Below are positions 16,089 to 24,487 of a stretch of 64,000 bases of DNA, piece after piece. The stretch is from Streptomyces lydicus (lineage in GTDB: Bacteria; Actinomycetota; Actinomycetes; Streptomycetales; Streptomycetaceae), in contig NZ_CP017157.1 of assembly GCF_001729485.1 (NCBI RefSeq), positions 3,906,001 through 3,970,000 of the forward strand, in the 5' to 3' direction. Under the pieces are notes generated by a model. It saw only the letters and a list, made by a program, of their open reading frames with translations. It did no database searches and was not told the DNA's origin. The translations under genes and the position numbers were made by a program. The first letter of the stretch is position 1; every line of letters starts with the position of its first letter.

Positions 16089-18599
16089 GTGAACCGAGTC
16101 GGCAGAGACTCGCGCCGGTCGGCCCCCCAGCTTGCGGGGCCGCTGGCGCGCATAGGGTTATCCGTCCTGTTAGTGGCAGGCGGCACCGTGGCGGCGACGG
16201 CTGGACCGGCCGCCGCTTCGACCGCCGACGGCACGCTGACGGTTGAGGTGCTGCGGGACTTCTTCGGCACCGGCGTAGTCAACACGACGATGGACGTGCC
16301 GCAGCGGGGCATGAAGGTCGAGATCTCCGACCCCGCCGGGCACCACGTCACCGGTGTCACGGATGCCACCGGAAAGGTCGTGGTGTCGCAGTCGACGGTG
16401 CTGAGCGGCGGCCGATACCGCGTCGACGTCAGCGTCCCGGCGCCGTACAGCGGCTATCTGCGGGCGGCGCCCGCGTCGACGGTGGAGAACCACTTCGACA
16501 GCTTCACGTCGTTCGTGGACGTGTCGGACGGAAAGAACGCCTCGGTGGTGACGGGGGTGTGGGATCCGGCCGACTACGCGCTGCCGGACTCGCGGTATTT
16601 CGTGCCGGTCCACAACGGCGCCAACGGAACCGACACCCGGGCACTGGTGGCGTTCGGGACGAAGACCCGAGGCACCTGTCCCACGAATGCCACGTGCCCG
16701 GACACGCTGGCCACGCAGGCCCAGGTGGGCACGACGTTCGGGTTGGCGTACGACAAGTACCGGACCCAGCTGTTCCAGAGCGCGTTCGCCCGCCGGTACG
16801 CCCCGTACGGGCCGCAGGGCGGGGGCGCGATCTACACGGTGCCCGTCAGCGGCTCGGGTGCGCCGAAGCTGTTCGCCCAGGTGCCGGACGCCGCGGTGAC
16901 GCGGCACGACACCGCCAACATGATCAAGGATCCCGGGTTCACCGACGCACCGGGCAAGGAGAGCATCGGTGGCCTGACCCTGTCGGAGGACGGCTCCACG
17001 CTGTACGCGGTGAACCTGCGGACCCGCAGCCTGGTGAGCTTCGACGCGACCGGGGCCACCGCGTCGGAGCCCGAGGCGACCGTGCCGATCCCGGACCCGG
17101 GGTGCGCGAGCCCCCGCGACTGGCGGCCGTTCGGTCTCTCCGTCCACAACAACACGCTGTACGTGGGCGGCGTGTGCAGCGCGGAGAGCACGCAGCAGCG
17201 CGCGGACCTGAAAGCCGTCGTCTCCACCTACGACGGCAAGCGGTTCACCAAGGTGCTGACCCACGCGCTCACCGACAAGCGCGGCAGCGTCTTCGGTTCC
17301 GGCGACAAGGCCACCCACTGGAACCCGTGGAACACCGGCCTGGACACGTGGGACGACCGGAAGGCGGGCAACGTCTTCATCGATCCGCAGCCGGAGCTGG
17401 CCTCCCTCACCTTCGCCCGCGACGGTTCGATGATCCTGGGTTTCCGCGACCGGTTCATGGACGTGCTCAGCTGGGGAGGGCTGGACCCCCGCCCGGGGAA
17501 CGACACGGCGGAAAACGCCATGTCCGGTGGCGACATCACCATGGTCTGCGCCACCCCCACCGGTGAATACCAGTGGGAAGGCACCGGGAGTTGCCCCAAC
17601 CACGCCACCCCCGCCAACAGCGGCGGCCAGCCCGCCGACGTCGTCGAATACTTCCCGGGCGACACCTACGCCAACGCGCACCAGGAGACCGCGCTGGGGT
17701 CGGTGGCGTACATCCCGCAGCAGCAGTGGGTCGTCAGCACGGAGTTCGACCCGGTCGCCGACGTCGCGACCTCAGGGACCGGGTACCACAACATCGCGAC
17801 CGGTGAGGGTCCGGGCAACAACCCGAACGCCAACGGGTTCCAGTTCGTCAGCCGGGAACAAGGCGGCTTCGGCAAGGCCGGTGGGCTCGGTGACATCGCG
17901 TACGCGGCGGCGAACGCGCCGATCCAGATCGGCAACGTCGTGTGGTTCGACGGCGACCACAACGGGATCCAGGACCCGGGGCACGTGCTGCTGCCGGGGG
18001 CGACGATCAACCTGCTGGACGCGGACGGCAAACAGGTCGCCACGACCAAGACCGATGCCGCCGGCGAGTACTACTTCGGTGGCGTCGGCGCCGCGTACCG
18101 GCTCACGCCGGGCGCGAAATACACGGTGCAGTTCGACGTGTGTACCGCGGACACCAGCAAGGTGCCCGGCCAACCCCCGGCGAGCGAACTGCGGTTCACG
18201 CTCCCGCGAGCCGGTGCCAATCGTGCGCACGACTCCAATGTGACCCCGCCGACGACCGGGCGGTTGTGCAACGGCTACGCGCCCGTCACGGCACCGGCCA
18301 AGCCGGGCGGGGTCGATCACACGATCGACGCCGGGGTCTACATCCCGAAGGAAACGCCTACCCCGACGCCGACACCTACACCGACCCCGACCTCGACATC
18401 GAGTTCGCCACCGGCCTCCACGCCGCCGTCACCCGCGCCGCCCGGCAACCATCCGGCCCCGGCCGATGAGGGCACGGGTTCGCTGGCGCACACCGGAATG
18501 TCCGGGCTGCCACAGATGATCGCCCTCGTCGGTCTACTGGTGGGGGCGGGACTGGTCCTCGCGTTCATGAGCCGTAAGCGCCGCTCCCAGAAACACTGA
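16089..18599 (+). CDS. Cell-wall-anchored SdrB-domain protein with LAXTG sorting signal
   Basis: 836 residues. There is a signal peptide (about residues 1-46, hydrophobic core IGLSVLLVAGGTVAATA), an N-terminal Ig-like module, a central propeller-like region (about 160-600), an SdrD/SdrB-type B repeat near 615-665 (IGNVVWFDGDHNGIQDPG and DAAGEYYF), a Pro/Thr stalk and the sorting signal LAHTG followed by a membrane segment and RKRRSQKH. LAXTG is the class E sortase motif used by Streptomyces. The GTG at 16089 has GGAG at 9 bases. Two TTA codons (16158-16160, 16170-16172) fall inside the signal peptide, so expression should depend on bldA. The upstream region carries paired palindromes. No sortase gene is in the window. 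Confidence 0.85.
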   Translation: MNRVGRDSRRSAPQLAGPLARIGLSVLLVAGGTVAATAGPAAASTADGTLTVEVLRDFFGTGVVNTTMDVPQRGMKVEISDPAGHHVTGVTDATGKVVVSQSTVLSGGRYRVDVSVPAPYSGYLRAAPASTVENHFDSFTSFVDVSDGKNASVVTGVWDPADYALPDSRYFVPVHNGANGTDTRALVAFGTKTRGTCPTNATCPDTLATQAQVGTTFGLAYDKYRTQLFQSAFARRYAPYGPQGGGAIYTVPVSGSGAPKLFAQVPDAAVTRHDTANMIKDPGFTDAPGKESIGGLTLSEDGSTLYAVNLRTRSLVSFDATGATASEPEATVPIPDPGCASPRDWRPFGLSVHNNTLYVGGVCSAESTQQRADLKAVVSTYDGKRFTKVLTHALTDKRGSVFGSGDKATHWNPWNTGLDTWDDRKAGNVFIDPQPELASLTFARDGSMILGFRDRFMDVLSWGGLDPRPGNDTAENAMSGGDITMVCATPTGEYQWEGTGSCPNHATPANSGGQPADVVEYFPGDTYANAHQETALGSVAYIPQQQWVVSTEFDPVADVATSGTGYHNIATGEGPGNNPNANGFQFVSREQGGFGKAGGLGDIAYAAANAPIQIGNVVWFDGDHNGIQDPGHVLLPGATINLLDADGKQVATTKTDAAGEYYFGGVGAAYRLTPGAKYTVQFDVCTADTSKVPGQPPASELRFTLPRAGANRAHDSNVTPPTTGRLCNGYAPVTAPAKPGGVDHTIDAGVYIPKETPTPTPTPTPTPTSTSSSPPASTPPSPAPPGNHPAPADEGTGSLAHTGMSGLPQMIALVGLLVGAGLVLAFMSRKRRSQKH

Positions 18600-18614
18600 A
18601 CGAACCGAACAACA

Positions 18615-18660
18615 GTGATCTGCCCGCCCGCGATCCGGAAGGCGCGGTCGGGCAGATCAC
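18615..18660 (+). terminator. Strong hairpin terminator after the surface-protein gene
   Basis: A perfect 12-bp stem (18615-18626 against 18649-18660, arm GTGATCTGCCCG) continues inward after one mismatch with 5 more pairs and a loop of about 10 bases. It begins 15 bases after the stop codon and isolates the gene from the next one on the same strand. Confidence 0.85.
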
Positions 18661-18775
18661 GTCTCGGCCGACCCACGAGGGCCGGCCTGGATGTCGTCCG
18701 TCACCGGACTGCCGAGTGCCGCCGTGACCGCACGGCGGCCGAGCGGTGCGGTGGTTGAGAGGGGGAATCAGCAGA

Positions 18776-19588
18776 GTGTCAGCGTCGAGCCGCGTGCGGA
18801 GCGTGAGAAGCCGGCAAGCCGTACCGGGTCGTGCGGCCGACCGGCGCCGATGGCTGCGGCCACGCCGGGTGGCGGCCCTCGGCACAGCCACCGTCGCGGT
18901 GGCCGCGGCGACCGTGTTCCTGGTCGCCGGCGGCGGTTCCGGCCCCAGCGGCCCGCGCGCACTGACGTCGGATGAGGCGAACCGCCTGGCGATCGCACGG
19001 TTCCGTAACTACGAGGCGCACGGCCGCGCGGTGACGATCACCGTGCCCGGCACCGCCGGCGGACTGATCGTCACCGGGTCCGTCGACTACCGGGGCAAGC
19101 TCGGTTACGGGGTGGTGCACGGAACCGGCCGCGGCACCTCCAGCGACGGGTTGATCGAGTGGACGGCCACCTCGGTGTTCGTCCACCCGATGGCGAACGC
19201 CCCGGCGCGCGCACCCGCGTCGCCGCCCCGCTCGGGCTGGTACCGACGCCCGCTGCAGTCGACCGGCAGCGCGCTGGACAGTTCGCTGGCGATCGCGCTC
19301 AGGCTCGGCAGCGACCGGCCGGACAACTCCCAACTGCTGCCGCAGAACGGCGCCGCCTGGTGGGGGCGGGACCAGGTGGGCGGACACCGGGTGGACGTCA
19401 TGACCGGGCCGTCCTCCCGTGACCGCCCCGATACTGCGGGCAGCGTGCGCTACTGGATCGGCTCGGACGGCACCATGTACCGGGTCCGCGTCAGCGTGGC
19501 ATCCGAGTCGCAGCCGGTGGTCATCGATTTCGACACCCAGAAGTACGCTCCGGTGAAGCCGGTACCCGGAGTCCGCTCGGCGCGGTAG
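18776..19588 (+). CDS. Hypothetical membrane-anchored protein
   Basis: 270 residues from the GTG at 18776 (G-rich ribosome site about 10 bases ahead); a start at 18746 is possible. A strongly basic N-terminus (many Arg) precedes one hydrophobic segment (AALGTATVAVAAATVFLVAG), and the rest is predicted to lie outside the cell. The outer part has VTITVPGTAGGLIVTGSVDY and a later AWWGRDQVGGHRVDVMTGP, suggesting a beta-rich domain, possibly LolA/LppX-like, but I cannot assign it. It lies between the LAXTG protein and the divergent beta-helix lipoprotein, with which it ends tail to tail (7-base gap). Confidence 0.6.
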   Translation: MSASSRVRSVRSRQAVPGRAADRRRWLRPRRVAALGTATVAVAAATVFLVAGGGSGPSGPRALTSDEANRLAIARFRNYEAHGRAVTITVPGTAGGLIVTGSVDYRGKLGYGVVHGTGRGTSSDGLIEWTATSVFVHPMANAPARAPASPPRSGWYRRPLQSTGSALDSSLAIALRLGSDRPDNSQLLPQNGAAWWGRDQVGGHRVDVMTGPSSRDRPDTAGSVRYWIGSDGTMYRVRVSVASESQPVVIDFDTQKYAPVKPVPGVRSAR

Positions 19589-19595
19589 CCCCTGT

Positions 19596-20936
19596 TCAGG
19601 ACGTCCGCACCCGCGCGTCCGCGGCGAGCAGGGACTTCGACGGCAGCGGGATGCCTGCCGTGTCCGGTAGGGCCGGAACGGCCGGGACGGTGGTGGCGCC
19701 CGCAGCAGTGGCGTGGGGGAACTGCGGCTGCGGACCCGGCACGGCGACCTCGGTGAACGGGATGCCGCCGGGTGCCGTCGTCCTCGTCCAACTGCCGGCC
19801 GGCGAGGACGCCCCGGCCGGCTGCGGGCAGGGCGCGGTGGTCGCGAGCCGGGCGGGCACCGTGCTTCGCAGATCGTTGCCGCGCAGGCAGTTGCCCCGTC
19901 CCCGCGTGGCGGTGGGGAAAGTCCAGCCGACGTCCACGCCGTTGACGGTGAACGTGTTGTCCACGATCTGGTTGCCGACCGGAGGAATGTCGGCGGTCGC
20001 GGTGATCACCAGCCCGGCGTTGCTGTTGTCGGCGATGCGGTTGCGCACGAACGTGTTGTCGCTGCCGCCGTCGATGCCGATTCCGATGCCCCACCCGCCG
20101 TCGGCCTGCTGTGGGGTGGCCTTCTGCTGGTTGGCGGCGATCAGGTTGCCCGCGATGACGGCGCCCTGCTGGGGGAGCAGCTTCTCCTGGTGGTCGGAGT
20201 CGGTGGTGAGGCCGACCCGGTTGCCGACCAGGCGGTTGCCGACCACGTACATGTCTCCGCTGGCGTTGGTGCCTTCGAAACCGACCGCGTTGAGTTCGGC
20301 GATGTTGTCCCGCACCACGATGTGACAGGGCTTGCACTGTCCGACGTAGATTCCCGAGTCCGCCCCGCCCGAGGCGTAGGAATGCTCGATGACACCGTTC
20401 TGCGCGGAGAACGCGTAGATGCCGTACAGGCCGTTGCGGGTCGCGGTCACGTAGGAGACCAGGAAAGACTTCAGCAAGGTGACCGGCTCGTCGCCGGTGT
20501 CGTAGCCGCCGGAGTGCCCCGGCAGCCCGGCGACCGCTTTCGCCGAACCGGTGACCAGGACCCCGTTCTGCGTGTTGTTCCGCACGGTCAGGTTCTGCAC
20601 GGCCACCCCGGGCGCCGCGACGACGACACCGTTCGGCTGCTGCAGTCGCCCGTCGATGACGACCTTGTCCCGGGACGCACCGCGAAGAGTGATGCGTGCC
20701 GTGTCGATCTTCACCGACTCGTGGTACACGCCCGGCGCGACCAGTACCAGGTCCCCGGGCCGCGCCAACGACACCCCGTCCGAGATCGTGGGGGCATCGG
20801 CGGGTACTCGGATCGTCACCTGCGCACCGGCCGGTCGCCGGCCTTTGCCCGACCCGTCATCGCCGCCGCCGCAGCTGACCACAAGCGTCAGCGTGCCCAG
20901 TACCGCCGCCACCGCGCGAAGAGCTAATCGAGGCAT
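19596..20936 (-). CDS. Right-handed parallel beta-helix lipoprotein (NosD/pectate-lyase-like fold)
   Basis: 446 residues. The N-terminus has a short basic region, a hydrophobic core and a lipobox-like LVVSC, so it is probably lipid-anchored outside the cell. From residue 40 to 380 successive rungs are visible (VTIRVPADAPTISDGVSLA, ITLRGASRDKVVIDG, GNRIADNSNAGLVI type turns) with many N-x-x turns. One rung holds GQCKPCH, a CxxCH sequence. A TTA codon is present at codon 4 (20927-20925), so translation may need bldA. The fold could bind or cleave polysaccharide; no catalytic Asp set is clear. It is divergent from the Dyp peroxidase with 88 bases between. Confidence 0.78.
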   Translation of the reverse strand: MPRLALRAVAAVLGTLTLVVSCGGGDDGSGKGRRPAGAQVTIRVPADAPTISDGVSLARPGDLVLVAPGVYHESVKIDTARITLRGASRDKVVIDGRLQQPNGVVVAAPGVAVQNLTVRNNTQNGVLVTGSAKAVAGLPGHSGGYDTGDEPVTLLKSFLVSYVTATRNGLYGIYAFSAQNGVIEHSYASGGADSGIYVGQCKPCHIVVRDNIAELNAVGFEGTNASGDMYVVGNRLVGNRVGLTTDSDHQEKLLPQQGAVIAGNLIAANQQKATPQQADGGWGIGIGIDGGSDNTFVRNRIADNSNAGLVITATADIPPVGNQIVDNTFTVNGVDVGWTFPTATRGRGNCLRGNDLRSTVPARLATTAPCPQPAGASSPAGSWTRTTAPGGIPFTEVAVPGPQPQFPHATAAGATTVPAVPALPDTAGIPLPSKSLLAADARVRTS

Positions 20937-21024
20937 GATCCCAGTCTGGCATGACGCCCAAGTCCACGCCAGAATCGCGAGGTTGACCGGCGGGTGCGAT
21001 GCGGGGTGTGGCACGCTGCACACC

Positions 21025-22182
21025 ATGCATCGAGCCGATCACCATCCGTCGCGCCGCAGGTTCCTCGATGTCACCGGCGCGGTGGTGGCCGCCGGTCTGA
21101 CGGCCGGGTGCACGGCGGACGCCGCCCAGTCGGACCGGCACGCCGCAACCCCGGCGGCCACGCCCACGCCGGTAGCGGCGATGGGCCGCCATCAGGCGGG
21201 CATCACGCTTCCCCAGCCGGCCCAGCCCAACTTGCTGGCCGTGGTGGCCGACCTCGGTGCCACCGTGGCTCCCGGCCCCTTGCTCGCAGAACTCGGCCAG
21301 GCCATCCGCACACTCGTCGCGGGTACCGACCCGCGGCTGCTGGGCCTGCCGCCGGGCGACCTCACCGTGACCGTCGGCGTGGGCCCCCGGCTGGTGCGCA
21401 CGGCCGGTGCCTCGCTGCCCGGCGCGGCCGACCTCCCGCGGTTCTCCCGTGAGCGGATCGCCTCACCGGCACGCGGCGGTGACCTGCTGCTACAGATCTG
21501 CGCCAGCGACGCGCTGCTGTTACCGGTCGTCGCCGCCGCGCTCCTGGACCAGGCCGGCGACCGTATCCGCGAACGCTGGCGGCAGTCCGGACGCCGCGGT
21601 ACGAACGTGTCCGTCGGCGACGGCCTCACGGCTTCACGCAACCCGCTCGGCTTCGTCGACGGCATCGTGGGCCCGCACACGGCCGCCGAACAAGAACGCG
21701 ATCTGTGGCTGGCCGGGCCCCCGGCGGTCGCCGGCGGCACCGTTGCCGTGCTGCGGCGCATGGAACTCGACCTGCCGAGGTTCGCCGCCCTGTCCGTAGC
21801 CGAGCAGGAAGCGGTCTTCGGGCGACGCCGGGCCAGCGGCGTCCCGCTCTCCGGCGGTACCGCCGCCTCCGGCCCGGAACTCGGCGCCAAGACACCGGAC
21901 GGCCGCTATCTCGTTCCCGCGGACGCCCACGTGCGCAGGGCGCACGCCACCGCGGTCGGGGTCGGGCTCATGCTCCGCCGCTCCTACAGCACCGACGAGC
22001 CCGGCCCCGGCCTGCTCTTCATCTGCTTCCAGAACGATCTGCGGACCTTCACCGCCACCCTCAGCCACATGGATGTCTCCGACGCGCTCCTGCAATTCAC
22101 CACCACCACCGCCAGCGCGACATTCCTGATCCTCCCCGGCTTCGACCGGCAACGCCCGCTCGGTTCCCAGCTGTTCGGCTGA
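21025..22182 (+). CDS. Dyp-type haem peroxidase, Tat-exported lipoprotein-like
   Basis: 385 residues. The Tat signal SRRRFLDVTGAVVAAG is followed by LTAGC, a possible lipobox. The fold shows the family motif GFVDGIVGP (GxxDG, distal Asp) and later VRRAHA containing the likely proximal haem-ligand His, then the C-terminal GLLFICFQNDLRTF and FLILPGFDR. Class A-type Dyp enzymes oxidise dyes and phenolics or support copper-radical oxidase maturation in Streptomyces. Here there is no efeO/efeU or glxA neighbour, so it stands alone. A TTA codon at 21520-21522 suggests late, bldA-dependent synthesis, shared with the neighbouring surface genes. The ATG at 21025 gives the complete Tat signal. Confidence 0.88.
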   Translation: MHRADHHPSRRRFLDVTGAVVAAGLTAGCTADAAQSDRHAATPAATPTPVAAMGRHQAGITLPQPAQPNLLAVVADLGATVAPGPLLAELGQAIRTLVAGTDPRLLGLPPGDLTVTVGVGPRLVRTAGASLPGAADLPRFSRERIASPARGGDLLLQICASDALLLPVVAAALLDQAGDRIRERWRQSGRRGTNVSVGDGLTASRNPLGFVDGIVGPHTAAEQERDLWLAGPPAVAGGTVAVLRRMELDLPRFAALSVAEQEAVFGRRRASGVPLSGGTAASGPELGAKTPDGRYLVPADAHVRRAHATAVGVGLMLRRSYSTDEPGPGLLFICFQNDLRTFTATLSHMDVSDALLQFTTTTASATFLILPGFDRQRPLGSQLFG

Positions 22183-22247
22183 TCACGCGGTGGCCGCCGG
22201 GCGCAGCGGGCCTGGAGTGTCAGAGGCGGCCAGTAGCCTCGGGCGCC

Positions 22248-22721
22248 ATGGGAATTCAGATAGAGGTGGTGGCGGGTCACCCGGTCAACGATGAGGTGGA
22301 GCGGGTGCTCGGCCTGGCCGAGGCGGTCGGCGAGCCCGTCACCGTCACGTTCGTGTGGGAGGGGTGTGCAGAGGCGGAGCGCGCCGTGCTGGTGCCCGCG
22401 GCCACGCTGGCGCTCTGGGAGCATTGGGCCCCCTCCGCCTACCCGGCGAGTGACCCCGGGGACGGGAACCGGGCTGAATCGGAACGGCCGGAACTGGCTC
22501 ACCCGGCGGAATTCGGAGCGTTCACGCTCTTTCGCCGTCGCGTGGGAGGGCGCACGGCGGTCGCTCGCGGAGGCGTAGTGGTCGCCGAGCTCCTGGACCC
22601 CGGCGAGGCGCACTGGCTCCAGACGCAGGCCCGCGATGTCCGCCAAGGATTCATGGATCCGAAGCAGAAGGCGGCGTTCGAGGAGTTCCTCGCCCGTCAG
22701 CCACCCGTCGATGAGCAGTGA
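22248..22721 (+). CDS. Hypothetical protein, likely leaderless
   Basis: 157 residues. There is no membrane or signal segment; the protein alternates beta (VTVTFVWEGCAEAERAVLVPA) and helix, and ends with PKQKAAFEEFLARQ. No family was recognised. The ATG at 22248 has no ribosome site but a -10-like TAGCCT (22234-22239) ends 8 bases ahead, pointing to a leaderless transcript. A loose inverted repeat TGGCCGCC/GGCGGCCA (22191-22198, 22225-22232) between it and the Dyp gene may serve as terminator for the latter. Confidence 0.55.
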   Translation: MGIQIEVVAGHPVNDEVERVLGLAEAVGEPVTVTFVWEGCAEAERAVLVPAATLALWEHWAPSAYPASDPGDGNRAESERPELAHPAEFGAFTLFRRRVGGRTAVARGGVVVAELLDPGEAHWLQTQARDVRQGFMDPKQKAAFEEFLARQPPVDEQ

Positions 22722-23236
22722 TGCGCCGCTCGTGCTCCTTCGGCCGCGGCTTCCGGCATCGGGCCACCGGTTGTCATCCGGCGGCGCGGGTTTCCCCGTA
22801 ACGGCACGGCAGCCCCGTGGCACCGGCCGCGATGATCCGGGCGTGCTCCCGGAGCCGGCCGCCGGCCCTCCTGTGAGATGCCGTCCAAATCCTTCGGTGC
22901 CGCCCGTCATCCCTCGCGGCTTGTTCGCCACCTAACTTGGCTGAACAGGGGCTGTGTTCGCCGCCCAGCGCGGCCACCGCCGGGCCCGGCTCGGCACAGG
23001 TACCGCCGGCCACCCCCGGTGGCTCCACCGGCGGAACCGCATCGCGGACCAGGCGCGACCCGCAGGACACGCCCCTGCCGTGCCACGACCGTGTCCGGTG
23101 TACGCGGTCGGGCATCCCGACCGCGCTCGGGATGCCCGACCGGGCTGCCCTCTGTCCGCGGACCGCCCCGTCGTGGCCGCCGGACGGAGACCCGGACGTG
23201 CACAGGAATCCCCCACCCGAAAGGACACTCCCGATC
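22722..23236. other. Gene-free upstream region of the polyprenyl synthase gene
   Basis: 515 bases without a convincing gene; open frames here are GC-driven and have no ribosome sites. It contains the two-part element at 22888-22951 that recurs ahead of the acetate operon. The long spacing to the ATG at 23237 (about 285 bases) leaves room for a substantial 5' leader. Confidence 0.5.
22888..22951 (+). repeat. Shared upstream element, copy A
   Basis: Two blocks: AATCCTTCGGTGCCGCCC onward through 22920 (33 bases, 29 identical to copy B), then, 16 bases later, TTGGCTGAACA (22937-22947, identical) followed by GGGG. Copy B at 31375-31439 has the same order, strand relation to the next gene and nearly the same spacing. 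It may be a promoter/operator module or the relic of a small mobile repeat. Confidence 0.6.
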
Positions 23237-24286
23237 ATGACGCCTGCTACAGCGCCCCAGGCCGCCGCGTCGCAGACCCTGGCCCGCTGCCGCGAGTTGG
23301 TGCAACCGGCGCTCGTGGAGGCCGTCGAGCGCCTCCACCCGTGGCTGGCAGAGATGGCAGCCCACGCGCTCGGATGGACCAGGTCGGAGGACGGCTTCCG
23401 CCCCGGCTCCCAGGGCAAGGGGGTGCGCCAGGCACTCGCGGTGCTCTGCGCCGAGGCCGTTGGGGCGCCCGCGGAGTGCGCCCTCGCCGGTGCGGTCACC
23501 GTGGAGTTGGTGCACACCTTCTCCCTCGTGCACGACGACATCATGGACGGCGATGAGACCCGTCGGCAGCGCGAGAGCACCTGGAAGGCATACGGTCCCG
23601 GACCCGCGATCCTGGCCGGCGACGCGATGTGCGCCCTCGCTGCCCAGATCCTCTGCGACGCCCCGGCGGCACAAGTCGGAGCAGCAGTACGGCACCTCGC
23701 CGACGCCTTGCACGACATGGCGCGGGGTCAGGCCGACGACCTCTCCTTCGAGTTCCGTTCATGGGCGGGCCCGGACGCGGTCCGGGTGCACGAGTACCGG
23801 TCGATGGCCGAGCACAAGACGGGTGCACTGCTCGGGTGTGCCACCGGTCTGGGCGCCGTGCTCGCCGGCGCACCGGCCGCGACCGTCGCAGGTCTTACCC
23901 GAGCCGGCCGGCATCTCGGGGTGGCCTTCCAAGCAGTTGACGACCTTCTGGGTATCTGGGGAGACCCGCAGGACACCGGCAAACCGGTATACAGCGATCT
24001 GCGACGGCTGAAGAAGACCTACCCTGTCCTGGCGGCGCTGGCCACCGACACCGGGGCCGCGGGGCAGCTCATAGGGATTCTCGAATCGGGCGGGACACTG
24101 GACGACGCCGGCGCCCGGCAGGCCGCCGATCTCATCGAGGAGGCGGGCGGGCGCCACGCCACCCGCAGCGAAGCCCAACAGCACCTCAACAGGGCCCACG
24201 ACTGCCTGACAGCGCTCGACCTGGAGCCGACGGCATGCGACGAGATCCGCACCCTGCTGCCTTTCCTCATCCATCGCAGCGCGTGA
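23237..24286 (+). CDS. Short-chain polyprenyl diphosphate synthase (FPP/GGPP synthase type)
   Basis: 349 residues. The first Asp-rich motif is HDDIMDGD, with the following Arg pair in ETRRQR; the second is DDLLGIWGD, typical of Streptomyces geranylgeranyl or farnesyl synthases, followed by KPVYSDLRRLKKTYP. The enzyme condenses isopentenyl diphosphate onto allylic diphosphates with Mg2+ in the cytoplasm. The ATG at 23237 follows AAGGA. No terpene cyclase, phytoene synthase, P450 or prenyltransferase gene is near, so it is an orphan; the SARP regulator gene follows on the same strand after 201 bases. Residues before the first motif (VELVHTFSLV) do not settle C15 versus C20 product length. Confidence 0.9.
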   Translation: MTPATAPQAAASQTLARCRELVQPALVEAVERLHPWLAEMAAHALGWTRSEDGFRPGSQGKGVRQALAVLCAEAVGAPAECALAGAVTVELVHTFSLVHDDIMDGDETRRQRESTWKAYGPGPAILAGDAMCALAAQILCDAPAAQVGAAVRHLADALHDMARGQADDLSFEFRSWAGPDAVRVHEYRSMAEHKTGALLGCATGLGAVLAGAPAATVAGLTRAGRHLGVAFQAVDDLLGIWGDPQDTGKPVYSDLRRLKKTYPVLAALATDTGAAGQLIGILESGGTLDDAGARQAADLIEEAGGRHATRSEAQQHLNRAHDCLTALDLEPTACDEIRTLLPFLIHRSA

Positions 24287-24487
24287 CGGTGACGCCGTGC
24301 GCGGTGGTGGCGTGCGACCGCCGCCCCGTATCGACCAGTGGACACTCCGGTCGTCGTACGCGCGTCCGGTGATAATGACTACGGGGTGTCACTTCCCGGC
24401 AAGTGCCCGCCCCCTCGGTTCTCGGCCAATGAACCATGACAGGTTGAGCGATGACTGATGCCGTGGGTCGGAACGTTGGAGCAGGGC

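Noticed and set aside
18361..18420. Tandem repeat in the LAXTG gene (ACCCCGACGCCGACACC type)
   Set aside because: It is the coding of the Pro-Thr stalk typical of wall-anchored proteins and needs no separate explanation.
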